DNA of 64,000 bases from Ancylobacter polymorphus (GCF_030813495.1 NZ_JAUSUI010000003.1:186001-250000), one strand, 5' to 3'; shown: positions 25,629-34,233, counted from the first letter of the stretch. Program-made: numbers and translations. Notes: generated by a model from the sequence alone, not told the origin.

Positions 25629-26447
25629 CTAGCGGGTCCGCTTGGCGCTGCCGCTGCCGCGCTCGGCGGCAAGGCTTTTCTTCAGCGCATCCATGATGTT
25701 GACGACATTGGTCGGCGTGTCTTCTTCGTCCGCTTCGGTGCGACGGCGCCGTGCCGGGCGCTTTTTCTTCTTCGATGCGATCAACTGCTTGAGATTGTCC
25801 TGCAGCGGGTCATGCACCAGCGCGGCATCCCAGCCTTGCGTGCGCTTGTCGATCAGCTTGCCCACCAGGGTGACGAGATCGCCATCGGCGTTTTCGTCGA
25901 TGTCGTCGAAATAGCCCTCCGGCCGGCGCAGTTCGTCGGAATAATGCAATGTCCACAGCACGATGCCGCGCCCGCGCGGCTCCAGCATCACCGGGCGCTC
26001 GCGCCGGTGCAGCACCACGCGCGACAGCCCGACCTTGCCGGTGGCGACCATCGCCTCGCGGATCACGGCGAAAGCCTCCTCGCCGACGGGATCGTCCGGC
26101 ATCAGGAAATGCGGGGTATCGTACCAGATCCACTCCACGGTATCGGCGGGCACGAAGGTCGCGATGTCGATGGTGCGGTTGCTCTCCAGCGCCACCGAGT
26201 CGAGGTCGTCATCGTCGAGAATGACATAGCGGCCCGGCTCGCGCTCATAGCCCCGCGCCTGGTCGTCGGCCTCCACCGTCTTGCCGGTCTCGCCATCGAC
26301 ATAGACCCCTTCCACGCGGTTGCCGGTCGCCCGGTTCAGCGTGTGGAAGCGGATGCGCTCGGCGGCGCTGGTGGCAGGGGCCAGCACCACGGGGCAGGTG
26401 ACCAGCGAGAGCTTGAGATAGCCTTTCCACAGGCCGCGCGGCGCCAC
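25629..26447 (-). CDS. ku: Second Ku protein
   Basis: 272 residues from a GTG at 26447 (MAPRGLWKGYLKLSLVTCPVVL) with a GGGGGA ribosome site; the TTG at 26483 would overlap the putative promoter. The Ku core is complete and the C-terminus ends in a basic tail (KKKKRPARRRRTEADEEDTPTNVVNIMDALKKSL), different from the first Ku. Two or more Ku paralogues are common in rhizobia and can form separate homodimers or heterodimers. It is convergent with mgtC, 5 bp between stops. Confidence 0.9.
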   Translation of the reverse strand: MAPRGLWKGYLKLSLVTCPVVLAPATSAAERIRFHTLNRATGNRVEGVYVDGETGKTVEADDQARGYEREPGRYVILDDDDLDSVALESNRTIDIATFVPADTVEWIWYDTPHFLMPDDPVGEEAFAVIREAMVATGKVGLSRVVLHRRERPVMLEPRGRGIVLWTLHYSDELRRPEGYFDDIDENADGDLVTLVGKLIDKRTQGWDAALVHDPLQDNLKQLIASKKKKRPARRRRTEADEEDTPTNVVNIMDALKKSLAAERGSGSAKRTR

Positions 26448-26481
26448 TGAACGTCCCCCGATGTGTGGTGTCTTCGCCAAC

Positions 26482-26506
26482 AATCGCTGGGCCGCTCCGA
26501 GGTTCC
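26482..26506 (-). promoter_or_regulatory. Possible EcfG-type promoter GGAAC-N16-GATT for the second ku
   Basis: On the minus strand GGAAC (26506-26502) is followed after 16 nt by GATT, keeping the TT of the -10 element at the correct distance. It lies 35 nt before the GTG start at 26447. Confidence 0.45.
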
Positions 26507-26512
26507 GGCGGC

Positions 26513-26537
26513 TGAACCGATTACGTCGCGGTGCGTT
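26513..26537 (+). promoter_or_regulatory. EcfG-type promoter TGAAC-N16-CGTT
   Basis: TGAAC at 26513-26517 (one mismatch to GGAAC) and a perfect CGTT at 26534-26537, 16 nt apart, 45 nt before the small membrane protein gene. It lies next to the minus-strand promoter of ku, giving divergent stress promoters. Confidence 0.5.
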
Positions 26538-26581
26538 GATCGTCGGACGCCGACCATTGTCCGGCGCCCAAGGAGACGATC

Positions 26582-26899
26582 ATGGCGGAGACCGAGCGCC
26601 TGCGCGGCGATATCGACGCGGGCCGGACCCACGACAAGGTGCCGTTTCCCGATCCGGCGGCGGCACCGCTCGGCACGGATGACGAGGCGGCCGGGGCGCC
26701 GGCCGGGCGTGAGCGCCGGGCCATGGCCGCCCAACCGCAAGGGGCTTCCAGTGCCGGCGGCGGCACGGATGAGCGCGGCCGGCCGTATGACGACAAGGGC
26801 ACGACCGTGCCGGGCATTTCCTTCGTCACCGCCGTGGTCGGCCTGCTGCTGGTGGTGGTGCTGGGCGCCGGTGTCTTCGCCGCCATGATGATGGGCTGA
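26582..26899 (+). CDS. Small C-terminally anchored membrane protein
   Basis: 105 residues: a hydrophilic, Gly/Ala/Asp-rich N-terminal 75 residues, then one transmembrane helix (FVTAVVGLLLVVVLGAGVFAA) at the very end. AAGGAG lies 7 nt before the ATG. No family recognised. It sits between the second ku and the phospholipase D operon in a region of stress promoters. Confidence 0.65.
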   Translation: MAETERLRGDIDAGRTHDKVPFPDPAAAPLGTDDEAAGAPAGRERRAMAAQPQGASSAGGGTDERGRPYDDKGTTVPGISFVTAVVGLLLVVVLGAGVFAAMMMG

Positions 26900-26943
26900 G
26901 CCTTCTCCGTCGGCCCGATCCCGCCCCGGCCTACCTCCCTCCG

Positions 26944-26969
26944 GGAACCGCAGGGGCGCCTCCTCGGTT
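26944..26969 (+). promoter_or_regulatory. EcfG-type promoter GGAAC-N17-GGTT for the phospholipase D operon
   Basis: GGAAC at 26944-26948 and GGTT at 26966-26969; the extended -10 CGGTT equals that in front of the DUF2188 gene at 14295. It lies 34 nt before the ATG. Confidence 0.6.
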
Positions 26970-27003
26970 AGCGCAGGTTATTAGCCCCCGAGAATGCGAG
27001 CCG

Positions 27004-29202
27004 ATGTCCGTCAGCCAGAACCTGCGACAAGACGTGCGCCTGGACCAAAATCCCGAAGCGATCGAAAGCGCCATGGCCGCCCAATCCATGCCGGAAGGGC
27101 CGAACTCGCCCGGGCGGCAGGGGTCCGGTCCGGTGCTGGAGGTCGGGCGCAATGTCTGGCGCGTGGCGGAGGCCGAGCGCGCCCGCGTGCTGGTGGACGG
27201 TGCTGCCTATTTCGGCGCGCTGCGGGCGGCGATGCTGGAAGCGCGCGAGACCATCCATATCGCCGGCTGGGACCTCGACAGCCGGATGAAGCTGGTGGGC
27301 GAGAACGGCACCGCCGAGGACGGGCTTCCCGAGACGCTGTCGGCGTTTCTTTCCGCTCTCGTGGCCCGCAACCCGCGCCTGCGCATCCGCCTGCTGCTGT
27401 GGGATTATTCTGTCATGTTCGCGCTGGAGCGGGAACTGGCGCCGATCCTGTCCTTTCTCTGGGCCACGCCGAAGCAGATCGAACTGTGCCTTGACGACGA
27501 ACTGCCGATTGGCGCCTCGCACCACCAGAAGATCGTGGTGATCGACGATTCCCTCGCCTTCTCCGGCGGGCTGGATATCACCGGCCATCGGTGGGACACG
27601 CCCGCCCATACGCCCGGCGACGCGTTGCGGCGCGACCCGCTGGGCGCGCTCTACGAGCCGTTCCATGACGTGCAGATGGCGGTGGACGGCGAGGCCGCCG
27701 CCGCGCTTGGCGCGCTGTTCCGCGACCGCTGGCAGCGCGCCGCCTCAGAGCGGCTGAACCCGGCGCGGGCGCGCGGCGATCGCTGGCCGCAGATAATGTC
27801 GGTCGACTTCACCCATGTCGCCATCGGCATCGCCCGCACTCTGCCGGCCTATGACGGCGCGGCGGGCGCGCGTGAGGTGGAGACGCTGCTGTTCGACATG
27901 ATCGACAGCGCCGAGCGCATGATCTATGTCGAGAACCAATTCATCACCTGCGAGCGCTTCACCGAACGGCTGGTGGCGCGGATGAAGGCGCGGCCCGAAC
28001 TCGAAGCGCTGATGGTGACGCCGAACATCTACCGCTCCTGGATCGAGCAGCAGGTGATGGGCGTGCCGCGCGAGCGGCTGCGGGCGCGGCTGGAGCAGGA
28101 AGGCTTGTCGGAACGCGCGCGGCTGGTCTTCCCGCAGGTGACCGCCGGAGACGCCACGGTCGAGGTTTTCGTCCATGCCAAGGTGCTCATCGTCGACGAC
28201 CGCCTGCTGCGCATCGGCTCGGCCAATATCTGCAACCGGTCCATGGGTTTCGACAGCGAATGCGACCTCGTCATTGAGGCCCGCAATGCGCGCGAGCGGC
28301 AAGGGGTGGCGGCGATACGCGACCGGCTGCTCGGCGAGCATATCGGCCGCGCGCCGGAACAGGTGGCGGAACTTCTCGCCCGCGAGGGGCTGATCGCCGC
28401 CTCGCGGCGGAACACGGCGGGCCGGTGCCTTGTGGACCTGCCCCCGGTCGCCGCCGATCTCGCCCTGCCTCAGATCAGCGCGCTCGCCGACCCGCCGGAG
28501 CCGCTCTATGACGAGCGCGCTTCCGAAGGCGGCACGCGGCGCAAATGGCCGATCGCCGCCGCCTTGGCGGGCCTCGCCGTCCTGGCGGCGCTGGTGATCG
28601 CCTGGGCCAACTCCCCCTTCTCGGAGCCGGACCGCATCATCTCCGCCCTCGACAACATGGCCGACCGCCCCTGGGGCGCGGCCATCGTCGTCGGCATCTA
28701 TGTACTGGGCGGGCTGGTAGTGTTCCCCGTCTCGGTTCTGATCGTCGCCACGGTTGCGGTTTACGGCGGCTGGACCGGGGCGCTGCTCGCCGGCCTCGGC
28801 GCGCTAGCGAGCGCGCTGGTGACGTTCCTGATCGGTCGGCAACTCGGCGCCGGCGTGGTCCGCCGCTTCATCGGGCCGCGCATCAACCGCATCCGTCGCG
28901 GCCTGGCCAAGCAGGGCATCCTCACCGTGGCGACGATGCGCATGGTACCGGCGGCGCCGTTCACCTTCATCAATCTCGTCGCCGGCGCGGCCGGGTTGCG
29001 GCTGGTGGATTTCGTGCTCGGCACCGCGCTGGGTCTCTTGCCCGGGCTGGTGGTCCTGAGCGCGCTGGGACATCAGATCGTCGAGGTGATGTCCAACCCG
29101 ACGCTGGGACGCGTGGCGCTGCTGATCGGCTTTGTCGGGCTATGGATCGCCTGCTCGCTCGGGCTGCAATTCCTCGTCGCCCGCCTGCGGAGGCCGGCGT
29201 GA
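27004..29202 (+). CDS. Phospholipase D family protein fused to a VTT/DedA membrane domain
   Basis: 732 residues. The first about 500 residues are a PLD-superfamily enzyme with two HxK motifs: HHQKIVVIDDSLAFSGG (His174, Lys176) and VHAKVLIVDDRLLRIGSANICNR. After a hydrophilic linker, residues about 545-725 form a VTT (SNARE-associated, DedA-like) domain with several helices and the GRQLGAGVVRRFIG region. Such fusions are seen in alphaproteobacteria; phospholipid hydrolysis or transphosphatidylation coupled to lipid scrambling is plausible. ATG at 27004; a later ATG at 27073 is possible. Confidence 0.85.
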   Translation: MSVSQNLRQDVRLDQNPEAIESAMAAQSMPEGPNSPGRQGSGPVLEVGRNVWRVAEAERARVLVDGAAYFGALRAAMLEARETIHIAGWDLDSRMKLVGENGTAEDGLPETLSAFLSALVARNPRLRIRLLLWDYSVMFALERELAPILSFLWATPKQIELCLDDELPIGASHHQKIVVIDDSLAFSGGLDITGHRWDTPAHTPGDALRRDPLGALYEPFHDVQMAVDGEAAAALGALFRDRWQRAASERLNPARARGDRWPQIMSVDFTHVAIGIARTLPAYDGAAGAREVETLLFDMIDSAERMIYVENQFITCERFTERLVARMKARPELEALMVTPNIYRSWIEQQVMGVPRERLRARLEQEGLSERARLVFPQVTAGDATVEVFVHAKVLIVDDRLLRIGSANICNRSMGFDSECDLVIEARNARERQGVAAIRDRLLGEHIGRAPEQVAELLAREGLIAASRRNTAGRCLVDLPPVAADLALPQISALADPPEPLYDERASEGGTRRKWPIAAALAGLAVLAALVIAWANSPFSEPDRIISALDNMADRPWGAAIVVGIYVLGGLVVFPVSVLIVATVAVYGGWTGALLAGLGALASALVTFLIGRQLGAGVVRRFIGPRINRIRRGLAKQGILTVATMRMVPAAPFTFINLVAGAAGLRLVDFVLGTALGLLPGLVVLSALGHQIVEVMSNPTLGRVALLIGFVGLWIACSLGLQFLVARLRRPA

Positions 29203-29984
29203 ACGCGGCGCCGCCCGCGCGCCTGCGGCTGATGACGTGGAACATCCATGGCGGCGTGGGGCCCGACCGCCGCTTCGACCTCGATCGCATCGCGGCGCTG
29301 ATCGCCCGCCACCAGCCGGATATCCTCGCGTTGCAGGAAGTCGATACGCGCGGGCGCGGCATTGCCTGCCTCGCGCCATTGGAAGGGCTGGGCATCGGTC
29401 ATTTCGCGGAAGCGCGCACGATCGCCGTGCCCGACGGCCATTACGGCCATGTGCTCTATTCGCGCTGGCCGACGCACGACACCGTGTTGCACGACCTCTC
29501 CGTCCGTCGCCGCGAGCCGCGCATGGCGATCGAGACCCGTGTAGACACGCCGCAGGGGCCTTTACGCGTGGTTGCCGTGCATCTTGGCCTCGCGCTTGGC
29601 GAGCGCTGGCGGCAGGCGGCGCGGCTTGCCCGGCTGGCCCGCGACGGCTGCGGCGCCCCCACCGTGATGATGGGCGATTTCAACGATTGGTTCGCCTTCC
29701 GGCCGGTGCGGCGTACGCTGGCGCGGGTGCTGCCTGAGAGTACGAACCTCCGCAGCTTTCCCGCCTTCTGGCCGCTGCTGCGGCTCGACCGGCTCTATTG
29801 CAGCCGGCCGGGGATGCTGGTGCGCAGCTTCTCCGATCCGGAGGCGCGGCACGCCTCCGACCATTTGCCTGTTATCGCCGATCTCGATCTGCGCCCGCCT
29901 CTCGCCCCGCCACCTGCGTTCGTCCGGCCGGAACAGGCGTCGCGGCGGGGCGTTGACCTCGTGGAACAGGGAGAACGTCCATGA
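29199..29984 (+). CDS. Endonuclease/exonuclease/phosphatase family protein
   Basis: 261 residues from GTG at 29199 (GTGA overlap with the previous stop). EEP fold motifs are RLMTWNIHGG, ILALQEVD, VVAVHLGL, MMGDFNDW and the terminal ASDHLPVIADL. In this context, joined to a phospholipase D, it is more likely a phosphodiesterase acting on lipid headgroups or diphosphates than a nuclease, as for other PLD-linked EEP proteins (inference). No signal peptide visible. Confidence 0.85.
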   Translation: MNAAPPARLRLMTWNIHGGVGPDRRFDLDRIAALIARHQPDILALQEVDTRGRGIACLAPLEGLGIGHFAEARTIAVPDGHYGHVLYSRWPTHDTVLHDLSVRRREPRMAIETRVDTPQGPLRVVAVHLGLALGERWRQAARLARLARDGCGAPTVMMGDFNDWFAFRPVRRTLARVLPESTNLRSFPAFWPLLRLDRLYCSRPGMLVRSFSDPEARHASDHLPVIADLDLRPPLAPPPAFVRPEQASRRGVDLVEQGERP

Positions 29985-30433
29985 GCCTCAACGACGACGA
30001 CATCAGGGCCCGCGCCCATCGGCTGTGGGAAGCCGACGGACGCCCGGACGGGCAATCCGACCATTATTGGTTCCTCGCTCGCGACATGCTGGTGGCCGAA
30101 GGGCGGGCCATGGGCGATGGCGCGTCCGGCGCCTTCCGGCCCGTGGATGCGGCCGAAGCACCGCCGGAGCCGATAGGCGCGGCCGACGGACGCCCGGCGC
30201 CTTCCGCCGAGGGCGGGATCGAGAGCGCGGAGCGCCCGCCGCTGCCGCTGTCTCCGGCGGCCGATCCCAATGCCGCCATCGACCCCGGCCAGGGCGGTAA
30301 CGCGCCGGTGAGCGAGATCGACACCATTCGCCGCACGCTGGAAGTGCCGCCGAGCCGGCGCGGCTCCGGCGCTCCGGCCGACGACCGGGCGGGGGCGATG
30401 AGCGGCCTTGCCGGCAGCCGCAAGCGGCGCTGA
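29981..30433 (+). CDS. DUF2934-containing hypothetical protein
   Basis: 150 residues; the N-terminal about 35 residues (DDDIRARAHRLWEADGRPDGQSDHYWFLARDML) are a DUF2934 segment. The remainder is Pro/Ala/Gly-rich and probably disordered. The ATG overlaps the upstream stop by 4 nt, so it belongs to the phospholipase D operon. Function unknown. Confidence 0.75.
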   Translation: MSLNDDDIRARAHRLWEADGRPDGQSDHYWFLARDMLVAEGRAMGDGASGAFRPVDAAEAPPEPIGAADGRPAPSAEGGIESAERPPLPLSPAADPNAAIDPGQGGNAPVSEIDTIRRTLEVPPSRRGSGAPADDRAGAMSGLAGSRKRR

Positions 30434-30442
30434 GGGGGTGCC

Positions 30443-30604
30443 ATGCGGAACTGGCTCGTTCAGTTGCTCGTCGATGTGGGCCTCGTGCGCCCGCGCGACG
30501 AAGTGGAGGGTGCCACCGCTGCGGAGCCGCGCCCGGCCGCCGCGCCGCAGTCTGCGGCGCCCCTCGAAAAACCTAACCAACATTCGGATAGGAGAATGCC
30601 ATGA
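30443..30604 (+). CDS. Small hypothetical protein (53 residues)
   Basis: The frame starts MRNWLVQLLVDVGLVRPRDEVEG at 30443 behind a GAGGGGG ribosome site, 9 nt after the DUF2934 stop. It ends in TGA at 30602-30604, overlapping the next ATG by 4 nt. The N-terminal 15 residues are amphipathic or hydrophobic, the rest Ala/Pro-rich. Support is positional only. Confidence 0.45.
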   Translation: MRNWLVQLLVDVGLVRPRDEVEGATAAEPRPAAAPQSAAPLEKPNQHSDRRMP

Positions 30605-30807
30605 TCATTGCCGACCAGCACGATAAGGGGCCGGCGAAGCCGGGCGACCGCCGCGTCGAGAAGAAGGACCGCGCCCCTGACGAGGCCGGCCACGCCCGCA
30701 GCGCCAATCCGCAGCAGGACGACAAGGCGGGCGAGCGCGAGCGCAAGCCCGAGGGGCGCGACGCCCATTACGTGCCTCCGGCGGCCTCGGACGAAGGCAC
30801 GCGATAA
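30601..30807 (+). CDS. Small, highly charged hypothetical protein (68 residues)
   Basis: 68 residues with many Lys, Arg, Asp and Glu and almost no hydrophobic residues (VEKKDRAPDEAGHARSANPQQDD), so probably intrinsically disordered. A GGAG site precedes the ATG. Such small hydrophilic proteins are common members of alphaproteobacterial stress regulons. It closes the phospholipase D operon. Confidence 0.6.
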   Translation: MIIADQHDKGPAKPGDRRVEKKDRAPDEAGHARSANPQQDDKAGERERKPEGRDAHYVPPAASDEGTR

Positions 30808-30829
30808 GACCAAATTTAGCCGTTGCCAG

Positions 30830-30868
30830 CCTTTTACCCGTGCCGGATAAACCGGCGCGGGTAAAAGG
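30830..30868 (+). promoter_or_regulatory. Long hairpin sequestering the ribosome site of the APC permease
   Basis: Arms of 17 nt, CCTTTTACCCGTGCCGG (30830-30846) and CCGGCGCGGGTAAAAGG (30852-30868), pair fully (one U-G wobble) around an ATAAA loop. The right arm contains the AAAAGG Shine-Dalgarno of the permease whose ATG is at 30877. Read as RNA it would hide the ribosome site; read on either strand it could also act as a terminator after the stress operon. Confidence 0.6.
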
Positions 30869-30876
30869 ATGCACCA

Positions 30877-32238
30877 ATGGCGAAGACGGGCGGCGGGCTG
30901 CGGCGTGAACTCGGTCCCGTGGAGGCGGTGGGGCTCTCGCTCTCCGTCATCGCGCCGACCATGGGCATGGCGCTCAACGTCACTCTGGCGGTCGGCGCCG
31001 CCGGCGTTGGCGCGCCGCTGGGTTTCGCGGTGGGTACGCTGGTGGTCGGTCTCGTCGGCCTGTCCTTCGTGTTCTTCGCTAGCCGGGTGACCAGCGCCGG
31101 CTCGGGCTATGCCTATATCGGCCAGACCTTCGGCCCGCGCGCCGGTTTCATCGCCGGCTGGTGCATGGTGCTGCTTTACATTGCTGGCGGCTCGGGCAGC
31201 GCGGCGCTTGTCGGCAATTTTCTCAGCGCGGCGCTGGACGATCACGGCGTGCATCTCGGCAGCTGGTGGCTACCGGTAGCGGTGGCCTCGCTCACCGGCG
31301 GAACCTTGCTCGCCTGGCGCGACGTGCGCCTTGCCACGCGGGTGATGCTCACGCTGGAGCTCTCCTCCATCGCCGTCATCATCTATCTCGGCCTGCGCAT
31401 CCTCTCGGCGGTGCATGCGGAAGGCGGGCTGAGCCTCGCCCCGTTCCATCCCGACCCGACGGTCGGCTGGTGGGGCATCGGCTATGCCGTCGTGTTCGCC
31501 GTGCTCTCCTTCGCCGGCTTCGAGGCAGCGGCGACGCTGGCTGAGGAAGCCGGCCAGCCGCGCCGCACCATTCCCATTGCGCTGGTCGGTTCGGTGGTGG
31601 CGGCGGGTCTGTTCTTCGTCTTCGCCTCTTACATCCAGGTCATCGGCTTCGGGCTCGACAATATGAAGGCGCTGGCGGCGAGTGAGGCGCCGCTGAACAC
31701 GCTGGCGCTGAAATATGGCAATGTTCACATCGCCACCGCGCTCGACCTCGCCGCCTGCGTGTCGGCGGTGTCCTGCGTGCTCGGCACGCTTTCCGCCGGC
31801 GCCCGCATGCTGTTCGTGCTCGGCCGGGGCGGGCTGTCGCCGACCCTCGCCAAAGTGCACCCGATTTATGGCACGCCCTCGGTCGCGGTCGGCATCGTCG
31901 CCGTCACGATGCTGGTGGGGCTGATCGCCTGGGCGCCGTTCATCGGCCCGGCGAGCTACTATGACAGCGTCGGCACGATCGGCGTGCTGGCGCTGATCGT
32001 CGCCTATCTCGGCGTGACCGCCGCGGCGGCGGTGCATGCGGTGCGTGCCGGCAGCCATCTCTGGCTGGTCCTCGGTGCGCTCGGCACACTGGCCATGCTG
32101 TGGCCGCTGTATAATTCGGTCTATCCGGTGCCATCCTTCCCGGACAATCTGTGGCCCTACATCGTCGCGCTGTGGATCGCGCTCGGCGGCGCACTGATCC
32201 TGCTGAAGCCGGCCATTGGGCGGCAGGACCCGGGCTGA
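30877..32238 (+). CDS. APC family amino acid permease
   Basis: 453 residues with about 12 transmembrane helices. Family marks are LRRELGPVEAVGLSLSVIAPTMGMALN near the N-terminus, GSGYAYIGQTFGPRAGFIAGW, and GFEAAATLAEEAGQPRRTIP in the middle. It imports an amino acid or amine by proton symport or exchange; the substrate is not readable. It follows the phospholipase D operon after a strong hairpin and converges with the secreted hydrolase gene. Confidence 0.87.
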   Translation: MAKTGGGLRRELGPVEAVGLSLSVIAPTMGMALNVTLAVGAAGVGAPLGFAVGTLVVGLVGLSFVFFASRVTSAGSGYAYIGQTFGPRAGFIAGWCMVLLYIAGGSGSAALVGNFLSAALDDHGVHLGSWWLPVAVASLTGGTLLAWRDVRLATRVMLTLELSSIAVIIYLGLRILSAVHAEGGLSLAPFHPDPTVGWWGIGYAVVFAVLSFAGFEAAATLAEEAGQPRRTIPIALVGSVVAAGLFFVFASYIQVIGFGLDNMKALAASEAPLNTLALKYGNVHIATALDLAACVSAVSCVLGTLSAGARMLFVLGRGGLSPTLAKVHPIYGTPSVAVGIVAVTMLVGLIAWAPFIGPASYYDSVGTIGVLALIVAYLGVTAAAAVHAVRAGSHLWLVLGALGTLAMLWPLYNSVYPVPSFPDNLWPYIVALWIALGGALILLKPAIGRQDPG

Positions 32239-32250
32239 CGCCGGGACCGG

Positions 32251-33051
32251 TCATTTCGTCGCCTTGCCCAGTTCCGCCGCTGCGTGCTCGATCACGGCCG
32301 CGACCTCGCGCGGATGCGATTCATAGATGGAATGGCTCGCGCCGGGGATGGTGGTGATCGGCGCCCCCGCCCGCTCGTAATAAAACCGCTCCAGCGCCGG
32401 GCTGATGATCTGGTCGGCGCCCGCCACGATGCCCCAGCTCGGCTTGGACTGCCAGGCGGCGGCGGTCAGCGGGGTGCTGAACACGCTGGCAGCGGCCAGC
32501 ACCTGGCCGCGCGCCTCGAATTGCGCCCGCGCCAGCGGCAGGTCCGGCGCGAACAGCTTGGGGAACAGCGCGGGGTCGAGATAGGTGAAGCCATCCGGCG
32601 TCTTGGCGATGGCGCCAGCGGTCATCGCCAGCACGCTGGGCATGGACTTGCTGAGCGCGGCCTCGTCCTCGCCGACATCGGGCGCAGGGGCGGCGACATA
32701 GACGAGACCAGCAACCTTCGGGTGTACGCCCGCCTCGGTGATAATCGAGCCGCCATAGGAATGGCCGACCAGCAGGGTCGGCCCGTCCTGCAGGTCGAGC
32801 ACGCGCCGGGTGGCGTCGACATCGTCGGCGAAGGAGGTTTCCGGCTCCTGCACCATGCTGACGTGGAAGCCGTCGGCGACGAGATGGTCGTACACCGCCT
32901 TCCAGCCCGAGCCGTCGACCCAGGCACCATGCACGAGCACAATGTTGCGGACGGGCGGTTTCGCGGTGTCGGCCGTGGCCGGGCCGTGGGCGAAAGCGAG
33001 GCTGAGAGCGCTGGTAAGCGCCAGCGCGGCGCGAGTGGAATGGCGGGGCAC
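32251..33051 (-). CDS. Secreted alpha/beta hydrolase
   Basis: 266 residues: signal peptide 1-27 (ALALTSALSLAFAHGPATA), then an alpha/beta hydrolase similar to the EstC-like/HNL-related group, with VLVHGAWVDGSGW as oxyanion region, nucleophile Ser98 in GHSYGG, and a C-terminal His in PGASHSIYESHP. Located in the periplasm or outside. Substrate unknown; it is probably an esterase. Confidence 0.82.
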   Translation of the reverse strand: MPRHSTRAALALTSALSLAFAHGPATADTAKPPVRNIVLVHGAWVDGSGWKAVYDHLVADGFHVSMVQEPETSFADDVDATRRVLDLQDGPTLLVGHSYGGSIITEAGVHPKVAGLVYVAAPAPDVGEDEAALSKSMPSVLAMTAGAIAKTPDGFTYLDPALFPKLFAPDLPLARAQFEARGQVLAAASVFSTPLTAAAWQSKPSWGIVAGADQIISPALERFYYERAGAPITTIPGASHSIYESHPREVAAVIEHAAAELGKATK

Positions 33052-33255
33052 GGCTTTACTCCCTGGATGGAGGGCGGCGCCGCGGTCGCCCAGGACGGTT
33101 CATGCTCCCATCCTTACCCGGATCGATGCTACGAGCTTCTCAGAACGCCGCTTCGCCGCCGCCCTGTCGGCACCCCGTTTGCACGGGCTGGCCTTTCCCC
33201 GCCTCGCCGCGCTAAAGGCGGGGGCCGATGCGACCAGCCAAGGTGACCGAAGCCC

Positions 33256-34182
33256 GTGCCCGATCTCGACAGCGTCGTCCGCGACATCGCCGAAGAAATG
33301 CGCGCCCGTCCCGATCGGGGCGAGGTCGCGAGCTACATTCCCGAACTGGCGCGCGCCGACGCGCAGGCCTTCGGCATCGCTGTGGTGGACCGCGAGGGCC
33401 GTGTGGTGACGGGCGGCGATGCCGAGGTGCCGTTCTCCATCCAGAGCGTGTCCAAGGTCTTCACCCTCACGCTGGCGCTGGGCAAAGTGGGCGACCGGCT
33501 GTGGCGGCGGGTGGGGCGCGAGCCCTCGGGCAGCGCCTTCAATTCCATCGTCCAGCTGGAAGCCGAGCACGGCATTCCGCGCAACCCGTTCATCAATGCC
33601 GGCGCCATCGCCGTCACCGATGTCATTCTCTCTGGCCACCAGCCGCGCGAGGCGCTGGGCGAGATCCTGCGCTTTCTCCAGTTCCTCGCCGAGGATCCGG
33701 CGATCGGCATCGACGAGGCGGTGGCGGCTTCCGAGCAGCGCACCGGCTTCCGCAACCGCGCGCTGGCCAACTACATGAAATCCTTCGGCGTGCTGGAAAA
33801 TCCGGTCGACTTCACGCTCGGCGTCTATTTCCACCACTGCGCCATCACCATGAGTTGCCGCCAGCTGGCCATGGCGGGCCGCTTCCTCGCCCATAATGGG
33901 CGCAACCCGGCAACGGGCTTCAGCGTGGTGTCGCCGGAGCGGGCGCGGCGTATCAACGCCATCATGCTCACCTGCGGCCATTATGACGGCTCGGGCGAGT
34001 TCGCCTATCGCGTTGGCCTGCCGGGCAAGAGCGGGGTGGGGGGCGGTATTCTGGCGGTGGCGCCGGGCAAGGCCTCGATCGCCGTGTGGTCGCCGGGGCT
34101 GGACGCCAGCGGCAATTCGCATCTCGGCCGCATCGCGCTGGAACGGCTGACGCAGCGCATGGGCTGGTCGATCTTCGGCTAG
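33256..34182 (+). CDS. glsA: Glutaminase
   Basis: 308 residues, full length for the serine-dependent glutaminase family. The SxxK pair is Ser64-Lys67 in SIQSVSKVF, with [25 protein letters not shown] and GKSGVGGGI as family motifs. It hydrolyses glutamine to glutamate and ammonium. It starts with GTG at 33256 after an AAGGTGA ribosome site. The nearby glnII gene makes the opposite reaction, but they are separately transcribed. Confidence 0.93.
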   Translation: MPDLDSVVRDIAEEMRARPDRGEVASYIPELARADAQAFGIAVVDREGRVVTGGDAEVPFSIQSVSKVFTLTLALGKVGDRLWRRVGREPSGSAFNSIVQLEAEHGIPRNPFINAGAIAVTDVILSGHQPREALGEILRFLQFLAEDPAIGIDEAVAASEQRTGFRNRALANYMKSFGVLENPVDFTLGVYFHHCAITMSCRQLAMAGRFLAHNGRNPATGFSVVSPERARRINAIMLTCGHYDGSGEFAYRVGLPGKSGVGGGILAVAPGKASIAVWSPGLDASGNSHLGRIALERLTQRMGWSIFG

Positions 34183-34201
34183 GCGCGGGTCCGGATATGA
34201 C

Positions 34202-34233
34202 AAGAGGGCCGGACGGTCAGTCGCGGCCCTCTT
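34202..34233. terminator. Terminator-like hairpin between glsA and the DUF2735 gene
   Basis: AAGAGGGCC (34202-34210) pairs with GGCCCTCTT (34225-34233) across a 14-nt loop, 19 nt after the glsA stop. No T-run follows. It lies between convergent genes. Confidence 0.5.

Noticed and set aside
30443-30480. EcfG promoter starting at the GGAAC inside the 53-residue frame
   Set aside because: The -10 at the right distance reads TCGT/CGTC without the TT pair, and it lies inside a probable coding region.
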